From Candidatus Methanoperedens sp. (GTDB lineage Archaea > Halobacteriota > Methanosarcinia > Methanosarcinales > Methanoperedenaceae): DNA of 63,360 nt. Shown here one piece after another: positions 36,464 to 45,069 of the stretch. Both the position numbers and the translations under genes were made by a program. The first letter of the stretch is position 1. Each line of letters opens with the position of its first letter. The stretch covers positions 1-63,360 of the forward strand of contig JAGFND010000001.1 of the NCBI GenBank assembly GCA_021409285.1, in the 5' to 3' direction. The notes under the pieces were generated by a model, which saw nothing but the letters and a program-made list of their open reading frames with translations, searched no databases and was not told the DNA's origin.

Positions 36464-36540
36464 CTGATTTATTCTTTATTATGGAGTCTTAATCCATAAT
36501 CAAAAAATATATTATCAAAGTTAGCCAATTGTATACAATT

Positions 36541-36852
36541 ATGGAACAACAGGATTATTCAGACCCCGCTCACAACCTCAGATGCGATTATCGTTTTACC
36601 TGCGGCACTTTGAAATGTCCGGATGTGAAAGTTTTTTCTGAAATGCCTATATGTCATGTGGATAAATTCAAACGCTACCAGCCTGAAACTGATTCACGCT
36701 GGTATGACAGGAACTGGAAAGAAGTCAACAGGATCACATGGAGAGAAGTTTTTTGCCTCAGAGAATCATGGATATATACTCTGCTTCTAATCATAATCCT
36801 GGTCTTTGCATTTATGGTAATGGTACTTGTAAAACTTCTATTTAGAATCTAA
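36541..36852 (+). CDS. Small Cys-containing membrane protein, unknown
   Basis: A 103-aa protein (ATG at 36541; an upstream TTG at 36529 is less likely). The N-terminal part has four cysteines (C15, C21, C26, C38) spaced as in a possible metal site, followed by a charged Trp-rich region, and a C-terminal membrane helix (about 78-99). No family recognised. It converges on mptA and overlaps its end by 15 bp. Confidence 0.6.
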   Translation: MEQQDYSDPAHNLRCDYRFTCGTLKCPDVKVFSEMPICHVDKFKRYQPETDSRWYDRNWKEVNRITWREVFCLRESWIYTLLLIIILVFAFMVMVLVKLLFRI

Positions 36853-37794
36853 CTGATAGATCTCCTGCCTCAATTCCCCGATAGTGGATTTGCGCTCAGC
36901 AAAAGCATTGTGGCGGTGGATGCTTTCCTCATTTATCTGTTTTATCGTTATTATCGAATCATCAGGCAGTTCAGGGAATTCATTGACCACTTTTTTTGCC
37001 ATGGTACGAACGCAGTCTTCCACGAATTTCGGATTTTTATGCGCCAGTTCCACGATCGCGGCTTCGTCTGATCTTTTCAGCAATTCGAACATTTGTGAAC
37101 TCATGGAGTGCTCGATAATGTTAATGATTTTGTCAAGCGAGACAAAATTACTGTCATGGACCTCGATTGAAATAATGCCTCTCCCCCTCTGATTATGTGT
37201 GGGCATGGGGACGGAGGACAGGAATTTCCTGATTATGCCGGTTTCAACACCAAGCGATCTCAATTCTTTTTTTGCCTTATCCCGCATGATCTCCTGAGCG
37301 CATGGGCAGGCTGTGATCCCGAGGACTTCAGCACCAATGAGTTTTCTCAATGTCAGTTTTTCACCACGTAAAGCCCTTGCTTCTGCAAAGATATTTACGA
37401 CTTCCTGACATTTTATTTTGGTAGAGGGCGTTTCTCTTTTTATGATATATTCACTTTTCATCCTCACTTCGGCAACAAGAGCATATTCATGCCTGTCAAT
37501 AAGCCTTTTTGCCACTTCTCCGCAGAGGTCTTCTATTTCATAGACAGGTGCTGCTATCATTTCCTCAAGAACTTCGTCAATGGCTTCAAAATTCCTTGAA
37601 AGATTGGCTCCTTTTCGATTTGACGGCAGATCAACAAAGATGTCAAAGGTTGATACAAGTACGATGGGACGCTTATCCTTGCGTGCCACCTCAACAAGTT
37701 TCTTGACATCTGTTACGCCGACTCTCGTCAGTGTGATCTGGATATCGGGCTGGTTCGCCTGGATATCCGGCAGGTATACGACAGGAAGTTTCAT
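36838..37794 (-). CDS. mptA: GTP cyclohydrolase MptA (GTP cyclohydrolase IV)
   Basis: A 318-aa Fe(II)-dependent enzyme for the first step of methanopterin synthesis, making 7,8-dihydroneopterin 2',3'-cyclic phosphate from GTP. It starts with the conserved [21 protein letters not shown]. The metal cysteine lies in [11 protein letters not shown], and [13 protein letters not shown] is the C-terminal signature. Length fits the archaeal FolE2 group. Confidence 0.94.
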   Translation of the reverse strand: MKLPVVYLPDIQANQPDIQITLTRVGVTDVKKLVEVARKDKRPIVLVSTFDIFVDLPSNRKGANLSRNFEAIDEVLEEMIAAPVYEIEDLCGEVAKRLIDRHEYALVAEVRMKSEYIIKRETPSTKIKCQEVVNIFAEARALRGEKLTLRKLIGAEVLGITACPCAQEIMRDKAKKELRSLGVETGIIRKFLSSVPMPTHNQRGRGIISIEVHDSNFVSLDKIINIIEHSMSSQMFELLKRSDEAAIVELAHKNPKFVEDCVRTMAKKVVNEFPELPDDSIITIKQINEESIHRHNAFAERKSTIGELRQEIYQLDSK

Positions 37795-37947
37795 TTGGTG
37801 GTTTACTCCAGATTAAAGTCAATATAATTCTTGCTGTATTAAGGTTTTTCTAAATTTTCCTGGTTCCTTATTGGATTGAATGATTGTGATTTTCATCGCT
37901 AATTTTATAAGTAATATTATTAAATAAGTATAAAGAAGGCATAAGAT

Positions 37948-38946
37948 GTGAGGCGAAAATTAAAAAATATCTGGATAGAGAACAAGAAGAAACTGACGAT
38001 AGCTATCTCAGTTCTGTTAATTATTGCAGGTATGATAATTGGGGGAGCCCAGATAATCAGAAATTATCAATCAGAAAAGGAAAATAAAAAGATCCTGGAG
38101 CCTTCCAAACCATCAGTTTCTATCGGATGCAGTCAGGTGGTCAGGGAAAATAAGGAATTGATCTTAAAAGCTTCTACGAGTAACATTGATAATCCATCGT
38201 TCCAGTGGTTCATCGATGGCATTAATTCAGGTAATTCATCTAATATGCAAAAAGATCTCGACTTAGGTGCACATAAAATACTTGTGAATGTGAGTTTTGG
38301 GACTCAGGCAGTTTCCGCCAGCAAAGAGATAATTGTGATAAACTCAACAGATGGTGTAGCCATTAGTGATTTCCAATATTCCACTAACCAGTGGGGTTTC
38401 ATGACGAATTATCTTGGAGAGGAAATCAATGTGGAGGGCGTCAGTGTCCTGATCGACTCGTCCCGCGATTCCAGTATCCCTCCATGCGGTCCACTGGTAA
38501 CGGATTCACTCTTTGCAGGGGTTCATAAATGGATGGCAAGTTATCAGGGTAAGCTCCTTGGTCAGGGAAGTTTTAATTTGAAAGAGGCAGCAGGGTTAAA
38601 GATCATCGGCATCCAGACAGAGCAGCAATACAATGCCGGAGATACTGTGAATGGCAAGATAATCCTTGAGAACAGGGGAACCATAACCATAAAAGGATTT
38701 GATATCAAGACACTCGCTGTAAATGAGAACTATGCCTGGATGGGAGAGAAAGCAAGAAGAGAATTTTATGACCGGTATGATCCGGAACTTATTCCTGGGC
38801 AGAGATATGAAATACCGGTCAGGGTCAAAATTCCGGAATCGGTAAGCGGGATAAGACCATCAGGTAGATATAATATCACAATAACTGTCCTATTCAAAGA
38901 CCAGACCATTGCAGACAGCCGGTCAATAACCACTCAGGTGACATAA
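37948..38946 (+). CDS. Membrane-anchored Ig-like/arrestin-like protein of an ABC operon
   Basis: A 332-aa protein starting at GTG. A membrane helix at about 16-40 is followed by an Ig-like domain (about 52-130: PSVSIGC...FQWFIDG...KEIIVIN), a middle region, and a C-terminal beta domain (about 215-332) like CARDB or arrestin-type adhesion modules (GDTVNGKIILENRGTITIKG). It lies 28 bp before an ABC ATPase and is likely co-transcribed with the exporter, so it may be its outer accessory protein (inference). Confidence 0.7.
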   Translation: MRRKLKNIWIENKKKLTIAISVLLIIAGMIIGGAQIIRNYQSEKENKKILEPSKPSVSIGCSQVVRENKELILKASTSNIDNPSFQWFIDGINSGNSSNMQKDLDLGAHKILVNVSFGTQAVSASKEIIVINSTDGVAISDFQYSTNQWGFMTNYLGEEINVEGVSVLIDSSRDSSIPPCGPLVTDSLFAGVHKWMASYQGKLLGQGSFNLKEAAGLKIIGIQTEQQYNAGDTVNGKIILENRGTITIKGFDIKTLAVNENYAWMGEKARREFYDRYDPELIPGQRYEIPVRVKIPESVSGIRPSGRYNITITVLFKDQTIADSRSITTQVT

Positions 38947-38974
38947 TCTAAAAAATAAGAATTGGGAGATTGAG

Positions 38975-39907
38975 ATGGAACAGATAATAGAGATTCGTTC
39001 ACTGTCAAAAAAGTATGGGGATTTCACTGCTGTAAATGATGTATCCATGGCTGTTGAAAAGGGGACTATTTTCGGTCTTCTTGGGCCCAATGGAGCAGGC
39101 AAATCGACCCTGATCAGGGTATTGGCCTGCCAGTCAAGACCCACTGTGGGCCATGCATATATATCAGGTCTTGATGTTGTATCAGATAGAAAAGAAGTCC
39201 TTTCTATTATCGGGGTAGTCCCGCAGGAGAACAGTTTCTATGATGAGCTGACCGTTTCTGAGAACCTCAATTATTTCGGTTCATTATATGGCGTTCCTGT
39301 GATTGAGATCAAGAAAAGGAGCCATAAAATACTTGATATGCTCAAGCTTTCTGAGAAAAGCGCAAGCAGGGCAGGAGCGCTTTCAGGCGGCATGAAAACA
39401 AGGTTGAATATCGCCTGTGCCCTCATTCATAAACCCGATATGCTAATTCTTGATGAGCCAAGCGTGGGGCTGGATCCGGTATCGAGAAAAGCCCTGTGGG
39501 ATACGATAAGAACAGTGAAGGAGGAAGGAACAACGATCCTCATGACAACCCATTATATGGAAGAAGCAGATATGCTGTGTGACAGGATCGTGATAATGAA
39601 CAGGGGAAAGATCGTGGTCGAAGGAAAACCATATGAGCTTAAGAACAGAACCGGGGAAAGTGTCATTTTGATAACAAGTGAGCCGGGTGACTACCAGGTC
39701 TTGAAAACAGAGATAGAAAAAAAAGAACCCATTCTTTCATGCAACATTGGCGAAAAAGGTTTGAAGATCACTCTCAGGGATGAGATGCCTCTTGATGAGA
39801 TTCTTGATATCTTTAGTTCACATGGAGAAAAAATAAAGATAGTCGGGACTTCAAAGCCCACACTTGAAGATGTATTCATACATGCTGCAGGGGAGGCATG
39901 GCATTGA
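38975..39907 (+). CDS. ABC-2 type transporter ATP-binding protein
   Basis: A 310-aa ATPase. Walker A is GPNGAGKST (near 41), the signature is LSGGMKTRL, Walker B LILDEPSVGLD, and the H-loop TTHYMEEAD. The C-terminal domain of about 80 residues is typical of DrrA/CcmA-like exporters. It overlaps the permease gene by 10 bp. Confidence 0.93.
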   Translation: MEQIIEIRSLSKKYGDFTAVNDVSMAVEKGTIFGLLGPNGAGKSTLIRVLACQSRPTVGHAYISGLDVVSDRKEVLSIIGVVPQENSFYDELTVSENLNYFGSLYGVPVIEIKKRSHKILDMLKLSEKSASRAGALSGGMKTRLNIACALIHKPDMLILDEPSVGLDPVSRKALWDTIRTVKEEGTTILMTTHYMEEADMLCDRIVIMNRGKIVVEGKPYELKNRTGESVILITSEPGDYQVLKTEIEKKEPILSCNIGEKGLKITLRDEMPLDEILDIFSSHGEKIKIVGTSKPTLEDVFIHAAGEAWH

Positions 39908-41808
39908 CAATTGGCACAGTCTTGAGAAAAGACCTTCTGGTCTACAGCCGTCACAAAAAGACATTGCTATTGATATTCATTGCTCCGATCCTGATAATGA
40001 TATTGATCGGTTCTGTTTTTTCCGGGGCATCAGATGAAGGGCTCAAGAATGTAAAACTCGGGTTTGGCGGGGATCTTGAACATGGAAGCCAGATGATCGA
40101 AGAGCTCAACAACAGCAGTATGTTCATCCCTGTCAGGGAGAACACAAAAGATCCTGCTGTTCTCGAAGAAGGAGTAAGAACCGGAAAATACAGCGCAGCG
40201 ATATTCATTCCGGGAAATGAAACCGAAGCTTTGCGGTTGTACCTTGATAATTCAAGGATACAGATAGCTCCTGTGATCTCTACGGTATTTCTTACGACTA
40301 CTGAGAAGATGTCCTATGAACTCACCTTTAGTTTCATTAGCAAGCTCTGGAAAAACCTTGGAGTGATGGAATCTCAATTGATACCGCTAAAAGATGGCAT
40401 ATTGCTTATCAATGGAAGTATCGCAGACCTGAACCAGTCCACTCAGAACGTGCTTGTCTCAATGGACAGCATAAATGTGTCAAGTTTGAATGAATCCATA
40501 GAGATAATGAAAAATACAATGGGGATGATGAAGAACGACCTAAACGGGACTGCTATTGATATATCAGTCACACAAACAGACATAGGGGAACTGGACAGGA
40601 ATGTAACATCTATCTACAATGATTCGGCAGGATTAAGGGATGACCTCAAATTCGCGATCGATAACATCGATTCAGCAGACGATTCTCTACTTTCTATCCA
40701 GACAAGCCTGGAAGCGACTTATAGAACGACATGTGCAAACCCGGAACTTGTACAGTGTATCTCACTGACTAATACCGTACAGCAGATAAAGGATTCAAGA
40801 GCGCTTCTACTTAACCAGACAGGGCACATAAGATCGCTTTATAACAATCTTGCCAGTGTTGCCGGGAGAAGCGCAGAATTGCATGAGAAATTGAACCAGA
40901 CAGAAATACGGCTTCAAAATATTCAGGAGTCCATAGCAAATTATGATATTGAGATATCAAATATTTACGGGAATATTACAAATATTGAATCTGCGATCCA
41001 TACATTGGGTGAAGTCAAGAACCAGTCAAAAGGAGTTTCCATGCAGATGAACGGTCTTGCTGCAGAAATGTCAAATAGCACAACTGGTCTTATTTCTGAT
41101 ATTGACACAACAAAAACCTTACTTGATGAAGTGATCGCGCAGTCGCCTGGATTCATTGCCGCACCTGTTAAACTTGAAAAGAAGTCTGTGTTCATGAACA
41201 GGTCATATCTTGATTTTCTGATGCCAGGGATTATTTCCATCGTGCTGATGTTCATATCGTTCCTTCTTGCATCTATTACGATAGTTCAGGAACGGTCAAA
41301 AAAGACGTTGATACGGACGCTTCTCACGCCACTTTCACTTGAAGGATTCATTTTTGAAAAGACCGCTGCACTGATACTTATCGCACTTTTACAGGGGATC
41401 ATCCTTATAATAGTCGCATATCTTTTCTATGGCTTCATTATCCCAACAGGCCAGCTTGGTGAATTGTTCCTTGTGATCCTTATCTATTCTGCGGCGTTTA
41501 TCGGTATCGGTATGGCGCTTGCGACTTTTGCCGAATCTGAGAATACTGCCATGCTGCTATCTCTTGTGCTCAGTATCCCGATGCTTTTCCTGTCAGGAGT
41601 ATTTTTTCCTTTTGAGACGATGCCGCAATTGATGGTCAGCCTGGGAAATGCGCTTCCCATAACGATGGGAATAAAAGCGCTTGAGTCTGTCCTGATATAC
41701 CAGGAAGGTTTTGATATGCTCACCGGTTACCTGATGCCACTCATTTTGTATGGTGTCGCAGGGATCGGTCTTGCGTATGTCCTTTTGAGAAAAGAGGTCA
41801 TGGATTGA
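39898..41808 (+). CDS. ABC-2 type transporter permease with large coiled-coil ectodomain
   Basis: A 636-aa permease. One membrane helix lies near 20-40. A long outer region (about 45-430) follows, full of heptads and Asn/Ser-rich segments (SIADLNQSTQNVL, ELDRNVTSIYN, SIQTSLEATYRTT). Five to six helices close the protein (FLMPGIISIVLMFISFLLAS onwards to 630). This layout is like Pip/YhgE and DrrB-type exporters. Many NxS/T sites suggest N-glycosylation. The substrate is not known. Confidence 0.88.
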   Translation: MALTIGTVLRKDLLVYSRHKKTLLLIFIAPILIMILIGSVFSGASDEGLKNVKLGFGGDLEHGSQMIEELNNSSMFIPVRENTKDPAVLEEGVRTGKYSAAIFIPGNETEALRLYLDNSRIQIAPVISTVFLTTTEKMSYELTFSFISKLWKNLGVMESQLIPLKDGILLINGSIADLNQSTQNVLVSMDSINVSSLNESIEIMKNTMGMMKNDLNGTAIDISVTQTDIGELDRNVTSIYNDSAGLRDDLKFAIDNIDSADDSLLSIQTSLEATYRTTCANPELVQCISLTNTVQQIKDSRALLLNQTGHIRSLYNNLASVAGRSAELHEKLNQTEIRLQNIQESIANYDIEISNIYGNITNIESAIHTLGEVKNQSKGVSMQMNGLAAEMSNSTTGLISDIDTTKTLLDEVIAQSPGFIAAPVKLEKKSVFMNRSYLDFLMPGIISIVLMFISFLLASITIVQERSKKTLIRTLLTPLSLEGFIFEKTAALILIALLQGIILIIVAYLFYGFIIPTGQLGELFLVILIYSAAFIGIGMALATFAESENTAMLLSLVLSIPMLFLSGVFFPFETMPQLMVSLGNALPITMGIKALESVLIYQEGFDMLTGYLMPLILYGVAGIGLAYVLLRKEVMD

Positions 41809-42166
41809 ATCGATAGTAAAATACAAAAATAAACAAAACTGGATTTCGAAAAATAATTCTTAATGATGAAGGGGGCGATGCCCTGGAAGGCATGAACGCC
41901 GCATATTCAACATTCTGTGCCATTCCCATGATATCAGACTCGGCTGAATGGAAATGGATTACCTACTGGGAGGATATGCTTTCGTTTAAGACCGTTTCAA
42001 TTCGTGTTGGTGAATTAAAGTTACAAATCATTAAAATTTATCCGAGTTTTATACAATCTATTTTAAATATATTAAGTATTTTATAACCGAAAGATATAAA
42101 ATTCGATAAGCTTATTGAAGAATGATATTTAGATAATGAATATATATTGTATATCAGGATAAATAT
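41809..42166. other. Intergenic before priL
   Basis: About 358 bp. A GC-rich spot at 41872-41896 can fold into small overlapping stems (GGGC-GAT-GCCC and TGCC-CTGGAA-GGCA), perhaps the end of the ABC transcript. A 64-codon frame (41892-42086) has no ribosome site or recognisable product. The AT-rich part from about 42040 on is the likely priL promoter. Confidence 0.45.
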
Positions 42167-43192
42167 ATGGATATTTTCGGGTTTGCAGACTTTCCATTCA
42201 TAAGTAGCGCTCAAAAGTATGTGGAAAGACTTGATTTCAAACTCGATGAACTTTTTTCCGACAGGGCGTTCGAGCAGATAAGAAAGAGGGGAAAAGATCG
42301 CGTACTTTCTGCCATAGGAGATGGGATAATCCATTATGAGTATCCGGACAGGGTATCTGCTGAAAAAGAATTACTGTCATATCCTGTTGCCAGGATACTC
42401 GTTTCGTGCATCAAGGACAGCTATCTCATAAAGCGCTATGCCCTTTCTGAGGCAAAATCTTCATACGACCTGATAAAAAAACTTCCTGACGGCGGACTTA
42501 TGGACTTCGCCTCAGAATTCAGCATCAGTTCAAGGATCGATGAACGGTCGTATGTGATGCATTGCGCAGACTACCTTCGCCATGCCATTCGTGAACAGGG
42601 ATGGAAATTGATAAACAGGAAGATGAATCGGGGCTGGGTATATCTTTCTAAAGTAGAGTTTGCGCGCATAATTGAGGAAGCTGTGAGGGAACGGATTGAA
42701 TCCGGCCTGCCTCTTGATGTACCGCCTCATATTTGTGCATCTCTTGAAGATTACCTGATCGAGATCCGAAATAATCTGATAGCCCGAAAATCCGAGTTCA
42801 GCATCGAGGAGTTCAAAGAAATTATGCCGGATTGTTTCCCGCCATGCATTGTTCATGCGCTTTCGGGGGCGCAGGCTGGCCTGAACCTACCTCATTCATT
42901 GCGTTTTGCCCTGACCTCGTTCCTCCTGAACATTGGGATGAACATAGACGGGATAATAGAGATGTTCAAAGTCTCACCTGATTTTGATGAAGAGCGCACA
43001 AGGTATCAGGTTATGCATATTCACGGCGCTGCAGGCACTGCATATACATCTCCGTCGTGTGCTACGATGACAACTTATGGGAACTGTTTCGGAAAAGAGC
43101 CATTATGCGACCGGATCTCGCATCCATTGAGCTATTACAGGAAAAAGGCTCGCAAAACATATATCCAGAAGAATCTCAATATAATGCAATAA
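42167..43192 (+). CDS. priL: DNA primase large subunit
   Basis: A 341-aa PriL. It regulates primer synthesis with PriS. The N-terminal helical domain starts FADFPFISSAQKYVERLDF. The C-terminal domain has the four [4Fe-4S] cysteines in PPCIVHAL, SPSCATM, YGNCFG and EPLCDRISHPL. PriS is not adjacent. The next gene, a DHH-family protein, starts 1 bp after the stop. Confidence 0.93.
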   Translation: MDIFGFADFPFISSAQKYVERLDFKLDELFSDRAFEQIRKRGKDRVLSAIGDGIIHYEYPDRVSAEKELLSYPVARILVSCIKDSYLIKRYALSEAKSSYDLIKKLPDGGLMDFASEFSISSRIDERSYVMHCADYLRHAIREQGWKLINRKMNRGWVYLSKVEFARIIEEAVRERIESGLPLDVPPHICASLEDYLIEIRNNLIARKSEFSIEEFKEIMPDCFPPCIVHALSGAQAGLNLPHSLRFALTSFLLNIGMNIDGIIEMFKVSPDFDEERTRYQVMHIHGAAGTAYTSPSCATMTTYGNCFGKEPLCDRISHPLSYYRKKARKTYIQKNLNIMQ

Positions 43193-43193
43193 A

Positions 43194-44195
43194 ATGTTCA
43201 ATAATTTTTCATTCTGGAAACAGCGCTCCTTGAAAAAATTACTGTCAAAACCTGGTGTGAGGATGATGATCTTCACAAAAAACAATCCGGATTCTGATTC
43301 GCTTGCAAGCTCACTTGCCCTGAAGCGCATCGCAGAACATTATAATGTGGATGCAGCCATATATTATACAGGGACGATCCAGAATAAGACTCTCATTAAT
43401 ATCCTGGGCGACGATGTTATTAATATTCCAACACTATCACAATCTCAAAACCTGATAGCTTTTGTTGATCTTTTGCCAACAGAATTTACTGAAAAGATAA
43501 CTCCCACAATAGTGATAGGCCACACGCTGGGGAATACAGAGGGAATCCGAAGCCGATACCGGGATATCAGGTCTACGGAAACAACATCGAGCATCATGAT
43601 AGGTTATCTGAAAAAACTTGGTGTAGCGATCGATAAAAAACTTGCAACTCTACTTCTTTTTGCGATCAGGGATAAAACCAGGACTCTTATAGCGAATTTT
43701 ACAATGGAGGATATGGAAGCGTACTGGTTCATTCATAAATATGTGGATATGGAACTGTGGACCAGCCTTGAACATCCTTCGGTCAGATTTGAAACCTTTG
43801 AGGACCTATCCCGCGCGATCAGTAACAAGGTTATCAGGGGTGCGTCTCTTTACACAACGGTTGGATTCGTAAAAGACCCGGGCAACATTCCAAAGGTATG
43901 TAAATATCTGCTTGATATAGAAGGCGTTTCGAACGCACTTGTTTTTGCAGTCGATTCAACAAAGATCCATGTATATGCTGAATCCAAGAACATGGAGATC
44001 AACATGAAAAATATCCTGAAGAAAGCATTCGGTGATTGGGGTGATGTGACAGGTGGGCCATTCCATGCGATGACGGCCATACATCTTGGGGTGTTCGGAG
44101 TGGCAACATACGATGAGAAGATCAAACCGCTGCTTCTTAAGTCGATCAGTGATTCACTTTCTGATAAATATTTTTATGTTCTGGAGGCAGAGTAA
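43194..44195 (+). CDS. DHH-family protein with degenerate catalytic motifs
   Basis: A 333-aa member of the DHH phosphoesterase family (NrnA/RecJ/Cdc45-like), with a C-terminal DHHA1-like part. Motif I is NNPDSD (30-35) with no leading His, motif II aspartate is kept as D92 (AFVDLLP), motif III is GHT (109-111) instead of DHH, motif IV has D160 (FAIRDKT), and DHHA1 reads TGGPFHAM rather than GGGH. So the two-metal site is likely lost or changed. Being coupled to priL it may serve replication as a Cdc45-like non-enzymatic partner (inference). Confidence 0.82.
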   Translation: MFNNFSFWKQRSLKKLLSKPGVRMMIFTKNNPDSDSLASSLALKRIAEHYNVDAAIYYTGTIQNKTLINILGDDVINIPTLSQSQNLIAFVDLLPTEFTEKITPTIVIGHTLGNTEGIRSRYRDIRSTETTSSIMIGYLKKLGVAIDKKLATLLLFAIRDKTRTLIANFTMEDMEAYWFIHKYVDMELWTSLEHPSVRFETFEDLSRAISNKVIRGASLYTTVGFVKDPGNIPKVCKYLLDIEGVSNALVFAVDSTKIHVYAESKNMEINMKNILKKAFGDWGDVTGGPFHAMTAIHLGVFGVATYDEKIKPLLLKSISDSLSDKYFYVLEAE

Positions 44196-44326
44196 CTGCC
44201 GTGAGAACAATGGTCACATACTCCATCTCTTGTGAGGCACCTGGAACAAACCAGTCTTCCACAAAGCATACAGGTGTATAGTTTGCCTGGCTGTCCGCAG
44301 ATACCGCACACTCCCATTACCTCCAT
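44174..44326 (-). CDS. 50-aa zinc-finger protein with four CxxC pairs
   Basis: A very short gene that overlaps the end of the DHH gene on the other strand. ATG at 44326 follows GGGAGGG by about 4 nt. Cysteines fall in four CxxC pairs at 7/10, 19/22, 27/30 and 37/40 (VCGICGQ, TCMLCGR, VCSRCLT, VCDHCSH), which would hold two zinc ions in a cross-brace as in ZNHIT or RING-like fingers. It follows a 42-aa gene by 20 bp and a SAMP-like gene further up, all on one strand. The role is unknown; protein-protein contact is likely. Confidence 0.75.
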   Translation of the reverse strand: MEVMGVCGICGQPGKLYTCMLCGRLVCSRCLTRDGVCDHCSHGSYSASRT

Positions 44327-44346
44327 TTTCCCTCCCGATTATAATT

Positions 44347-44475
44347 TTATGATGCCTGATATGGAATAAAGTATTCTTCGATCACCCACGATTCAAGGTC
44401 ATCAGACCCCTTTTTCTTCCCCTCATACATCAATACGGCGCGTTTTTGCTGGATGTCAGATATTTTTTTATTCAT
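44347..44475 (-). CDS. 42-aa hypothetical protein
   Basis: A short frame with ATG at 44475, encoding MNKKISDIQQKRAVLMYEGK, then KKGSDDLESWVIEEYFIPYQ and AS. The peptide has a charged, ordered composition and ends with an aromatic-rich helix (SWVIEEYF). A weak AAGGA lies about 14 nt upstream. It stands between the SAMP-like gene (79 bp) and the zinc-finger gene (20 bp) on the same strand. Short length leaves real doubt. Confidence 0.5.
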   Translation of the reverse strand: MNKKISDIQQKRAVLMYEGKKKGSDDLESWVIEEYFIPYQAS

Positions 44476-44554
44476 TTATATCAGTGGTATCCTTCTGGGA
44501 TGACCATCTCCTATAAACAGGACTCGTTATTAGCATTTAAAGGTATCGATTTTA

Positions 44555-44761
44555 CTATCCACCGGTCACGACCTTTATGATATCTACATTATCTTGACTC
44601 ACCTTCTCATCAAGTGGCACAGGATTTCCATTACGGAAAACTATCACTATCTCCGGATTTATATTAAGAGATTCGAGCATATCTTCATATGTCGAATCTC
44701 CACAAACCTCCATTGTTTTTTCTTTGACACCCCCCGAAAGTATTTTCACGTTTACTTTCAA
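44555..44761 (-). CDS. Ubiquitin-like small modifier protein (SAMP/MoaD/ThiS type)
   Basis: A 68-aa beta-grasp protein ending in the di-glycine needed for adenylation by an E1-like enzyme (VVTGG). The middle FRNGNPVPLDEKVSQDNVDII is the classical ThiS/MoaD/SAMP segment. It could act as sulfur carrier, protein modifier or both. The start is TTG at 44761, whose bases overlap the TGA of the 47-aa gene upstream, with GAGGAAG about 5 nt before. No E1-like (UbaA) gene is in the window. Confidence 0.88.
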   Translation of the reverse strand: MKVNVKILSGGVKEKTMEVCGDSTYEDMLESLNINPEIVIVFRNGNPVPLDEKVSQDNVDIIKVVTGG

Positions 44762-44901
44762 AATTCTTCCTCAGGAAGTTCTTCCGATGTTACCTTTTTT
44801 TTCGTTAAATCTTCAAGATGCTCTTCATTCAATTTTCCCTCTATGATTTTCTGTTTTTTCTCGCCTTTTCTTTCCTGATTTCGCTTTTTAAGTTTTGACA
44901 T
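44758..44901 (-). CDS. 47-aa highly charged protein coupled to the SAMP-like gene
   Basis: ATG at 44901 opens a 47-codon frame whose TGA overlaps the TTG start of the SAMP-like gene. The product is K/E-rich (MSKLKKRNQERKGEKKQ, then IIEGKLNEEHLEDLTKKK and VTSEELPEEEF) and would be helical and Lys-rich. The overlap argues for translation together with SAMP. Unknown family. Confidence 0.6.
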   Translation of the reverse strand: MSKLKKRNQERKGEKKQKIIEGKLNEEHLEDLTKKKVTSEELPEEEF

Positions 44902-45069
44902 AGTTTCTACCTCGCATCTATTGATTTATTCTACTGATTATCTTTGAATCTAAATTTTTTAAATCATTCAAATCATTTCAAAATCTAAGGGAATCAGACT
45001 ATGATATATTTGGAGTCTGTTGTTAATTAATGTTTTGGACGGCAATATCTTACATGAGTTTTTTCAGGA

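Noticed and set aside
41892-42086. 64-codon frame before priL
   Set aside because: No ribosome site, low similarity to anything, overlaps likely promoter DNA.
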